This document shows, in pieces, positions 13,776 through 14,710 of a stretch of 14,710 nucleotides of DNA. The notes below the pieces were generated by a model that was not told the origin of the DNA, searched no databases, and saw nothing but the letters and a program-made list of their open reading frames with translations. This DNA comes from Candidatus Neomicrothrix sp. UBA4742 (lineage in GTDB: Bacteria; Actinomycetota; Acidimicrobiia; Acidimicrobiales; Acidimicrobilacustridaceae): the NCBI GenBank assembly GCA_002403895.1, contig DHIQ01000035.1:1-14710 (forward strand), in the 5' to 3' direction. The first letter of the stretch is position 1. The number at the start of each line of letters is the position of its first letter. The translations under genes were made by a program, and so were the position numbers.

Positions 13776-13869
13776 CGAATCCTCACGGGCCAAGGTCGTC
13801 GTCTGCCCGGATGGAGGTCCGGGGAATTCTTGCGAACCCAGGGAGACGAACCCCTTGCGACACTATCCG

Positions 13870-13889
13870 AGAGAGGGCTTCCCCTCTCT
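13870..13889 (-). terminator. 8-bp hairpin downstream of tRNA-Val (possible terminator)
   Basis: AGAGAGGG (13870-13877) and CCCTCTCT (13882-13889) are perfect complements around a four-base loop. On the minus strand it lies about 88 bases after the tRNA-Val 3' end and before the acyltransferase gene. There is no U-run, so it may be a rho-independent-like terminator of the GC-rich actinobacterial kind or an RNA-processing signal. The rest of the 221-bp gap (13756-13976) shows no gene. Confidence 0.4.
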
Positions 13890-13976
13890 GACACTCGGCC
13901 TTCCTCGGCGATCCTTCCTGCAGTCCGCGCCCGGTGGTGGGGCTCGAAGCAGGAACGACGGCGCGGTACCTCGAGG

Positions 13977-14050
13977 TGGACCGTGAGGGATTCGAACCCC
14001 CGACCCCCTGCGCGTCATGCAGGTGCTCTAACCAACTGAGCTAACGGTCC
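13977..14050 (-). tRNA. tRNA-Val (anticodon GAC)
   Basis: The minus strand folds into a full 74-nt cloverleaf. The acceptor stem GGACCGT pairs with ACGGTCC, with discriminator A. The D arm is GCTC-loop-GAGC with the standard AGTTGGTTA loop. The anticodon stem CCTGC/GCAGG carries the loop ATGACGC, so U33 is followed by anticodon GAC, decoding the Val codons GUC and GUU. The five-base variable region is GGGTC, and the T arm GGGGG-TTCGAAT-CCCTC has the invariant TTCGA and one G-U pair. The 3' CCA is not encoded (the next bases are CCT), so it must be added by nucleotidyltransferase. GUC is a heavily used codon in this window. No other tRNA is next to it. Confidence 0.93.
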
Positions 14051-14140
14051 ATTGCGGCCGCTCACCCTACCAGTGCGACGCGGGCCCGCTCGCACCCGCC
14101 GGGCTGGCCGCACCGGGTGGCAGCGGGCAGACTCCCCGCA

Positions 14141-14509
14141 GTGGACCATCGCCAGCTCGTCCGAACCATCGCCGCCGGCCGCATCGTCGCCGGAACCGCG
14201 TTGCTCCTGCTGCCCGGCACCATTGCCGGCCGCTGGATCGGCCCCGACGCCCGCGCCCCGGGTGCCAAGGTGATGACCCGGGCCATGGGCGCCCGCGACC
14301 TGGCCATCGGCGCCGGCACCATCACCGCGCTGGCCAACGGCCAACCCAGCCGCCACTGGGCCCTGGCCGGGGCCGCCTCTGATCTCGTCGACGGCCTCGC
14401 CACCCTGCTCGCCATCCGCCACATCGGCGCCCGCCGCGCCCTGCCCCTGTTGGCCGTCGCCGCCACCGCCGGCATCGCCAGCTACGTGGCCGCCGAGCAC
14501 CTCGACTGA
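14141..14509 (+). CDS. Small integral membrane protein (unknown function)
   Basis: 122 residues from GTG 14141 ('VDHRQLVRTIAAGRIVAGTA'); an in-frame GTG at 14117 would add eight residues. Neither has a Shine-Dalgarno; CAGACT seven bases before 14141 is a weak -10-like match, so a leaderless start is possible. Three to four hydrophobic helices are visible: about 10-30 ('RIVAGTALLLLPGTIAG'), 45-65 ('RAMGARDLAIGAGTITALAN'), 70-90 ('ALAGAASDLVDGLATLLAI') and 96-118 ('ALPLLAVAATAGIASYVAAE'). The 'GxRD' motif between helices and the 'SDLVDGL' segment occur in a widespread family of small actinobacterial membrane proteins similar to DUF4267. Function is unknown. It is divergent from tRNA-Val and converges on the kinase-like gene. 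Confidence 0.72.
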   Translation: MDHRQLVRTIAAGRIVAGTALLLLPGTIAGRWIGPDARAPGAKVMTRAMGARDLAIGAGTITALANGQPSRHWALAGAASDLVDGLATLLAIRHIGARRALPLLAVAATAGIASYVAAEHLD

Positions 14510-14550
14510 ACAAGCCCGGCTGACCGACACCCCCGCCCGGAGCCGGCCGC

Positions 14551-14710
14551 TCAACGGTGGTGGCCCCCCGCCATCATCAGGCGCAGCAGGTCCCGATGCA
14601 TGACGGCCTCGTCAGGGGTGGCCGGCGCCTCGGCATCACCGAAGTGGACCGAACGGGCATTCACCCGAGCCATCACGATGGCGTGGCGAAGCGCGGCGTA
14701 GACCTCGTAG
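14551..14710 (-). CDS. C-terminus of a phosphotransferase (aminoglycoside phosphotransferase/ACAD10-11-like kinase), partial
   Basis: The last 52 codons are read on the minus strand from the window edge to TGA at 14553-14551. The segment begins 'YEVYAALRHAIVMARVNARS', continues 'VHFGDAEAPATPDEAVMHRD' and ends 'LLRLMMAGGHHR'. The 'YEVYAALRxxIVMAR...ARSVHFG' pattern is typical of the C-terminal helices of the APH-fold 'phosphotransferase family proteins' common in Actinobacteria and related to the kinase half of ACAD10/ACAD11. The catalytic HxD and DxD regions lie outside the window, so activity cannot be judged. Members often sit beside acyl-CoA dehydrogenases and are thought to phosphorylate hydroxyacyl-CoAs or similar small molecules; that role is inference here. 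Confidence 0.65.
   Translation of the reverse strand, partial: YEVYAALRHAIVMARVNARSVHFGDAEAPATPDEAVMHRDLLRLMMAGGHHR

Noticed and set aside
13756..13976. Search for an integrase, att site pair or insertion sequence beside tRNA-Val
   Set aside because: No integrase or transposase frame exists in the window and no direct repeat of the tRNA 3' end was found, only the imperfect inverted copy listed above.

Overview
The window is high-GC DNA (roughly 65-70 %) with GTG/TTG as well as ATG starts, dense C/G third positions, very short 5' leaders and TANNNT-type -10 boxes. Together with the gene content (FadE-type acyl-CoA dehydrogenase, a GNAT/acyl-CoA-synthetase fusion, the 'FVPL-PTRILDSR' surface repeat family) this points to an actinobacterium, most likely of the Acidimicrobiia type. 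The class assignment is inference; no rRNA gene is present.

Layout. (1) 1-954: 3' end of a secreted or surface protein, a bacterial Ig/cadherin-like domain followed by a legume-lectin-like sandwich. (2) 961-1169, minus: a decayed C-terminal stub of a fatty-acyl-CoA synthetase, truncated and carrying a one-base frameshift. (3) 1210-3241, plus: a zinc-binding DUF971 protein, an acyl-CoA dehydrogenase three bases later, and a small protein with a C-terminal J domain. (4) 3261-6026, minus: a 921-residue protein acetyltransferase of the Pat type (GNAT plus an NDP-forming acyl-CoA synthetase-like region whose phospho-histidine segment is lost). It is divergent from (5) 6117-8384, plus: a stand-alone cytoplasmic molybdopterin/4Fe-4S oxidoreductase. 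(6) 8473-9096, minus: a one-pass membrane protein, divergent from a 143-residue unknown protein (9184-9615). (7) 9750-12515: a 921-residue secreted protein with a DUF4185-like propeller domain and three exact-period 372-bp repeats. (8) 12556-13755, minus: an acyltransferase-3 membrane protein gene interrupted by an in-frame TAA. (9) 13977-14050, minus: tRNA-Val(GAC). (10) 14141-14509: a small membrane protein. (11) 14551-14710, minus: 3' end of an aminoglycoside-phosphotransferase-like kinase.

Functional theme. Several genes touch acyl-CoA metabolism and its control: the synthetase remnant, the dehydrogenase, the Pat-type acetyltransferase (in known systems this family acetylates acyl-CoA synthetases) and the terminal kinase-like gene, whose family often sits beside acyl-CoA dehydrogenases. 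The rest is envelope or surface biology. I found no CRISPR array, insertion sequence, phage or defence island, and no clear new multi-gene system. The most notable observations are the broken acyltransferase, the frameshifted synthetase stub, the Pat protein without its phosphohistidine loop, the molybdoenzyme without a visible Cys/Sec ligand, two leaderless promoters with identical spacing, and a perfect 21-bp dyad in front of the molybdoenzyme gene.
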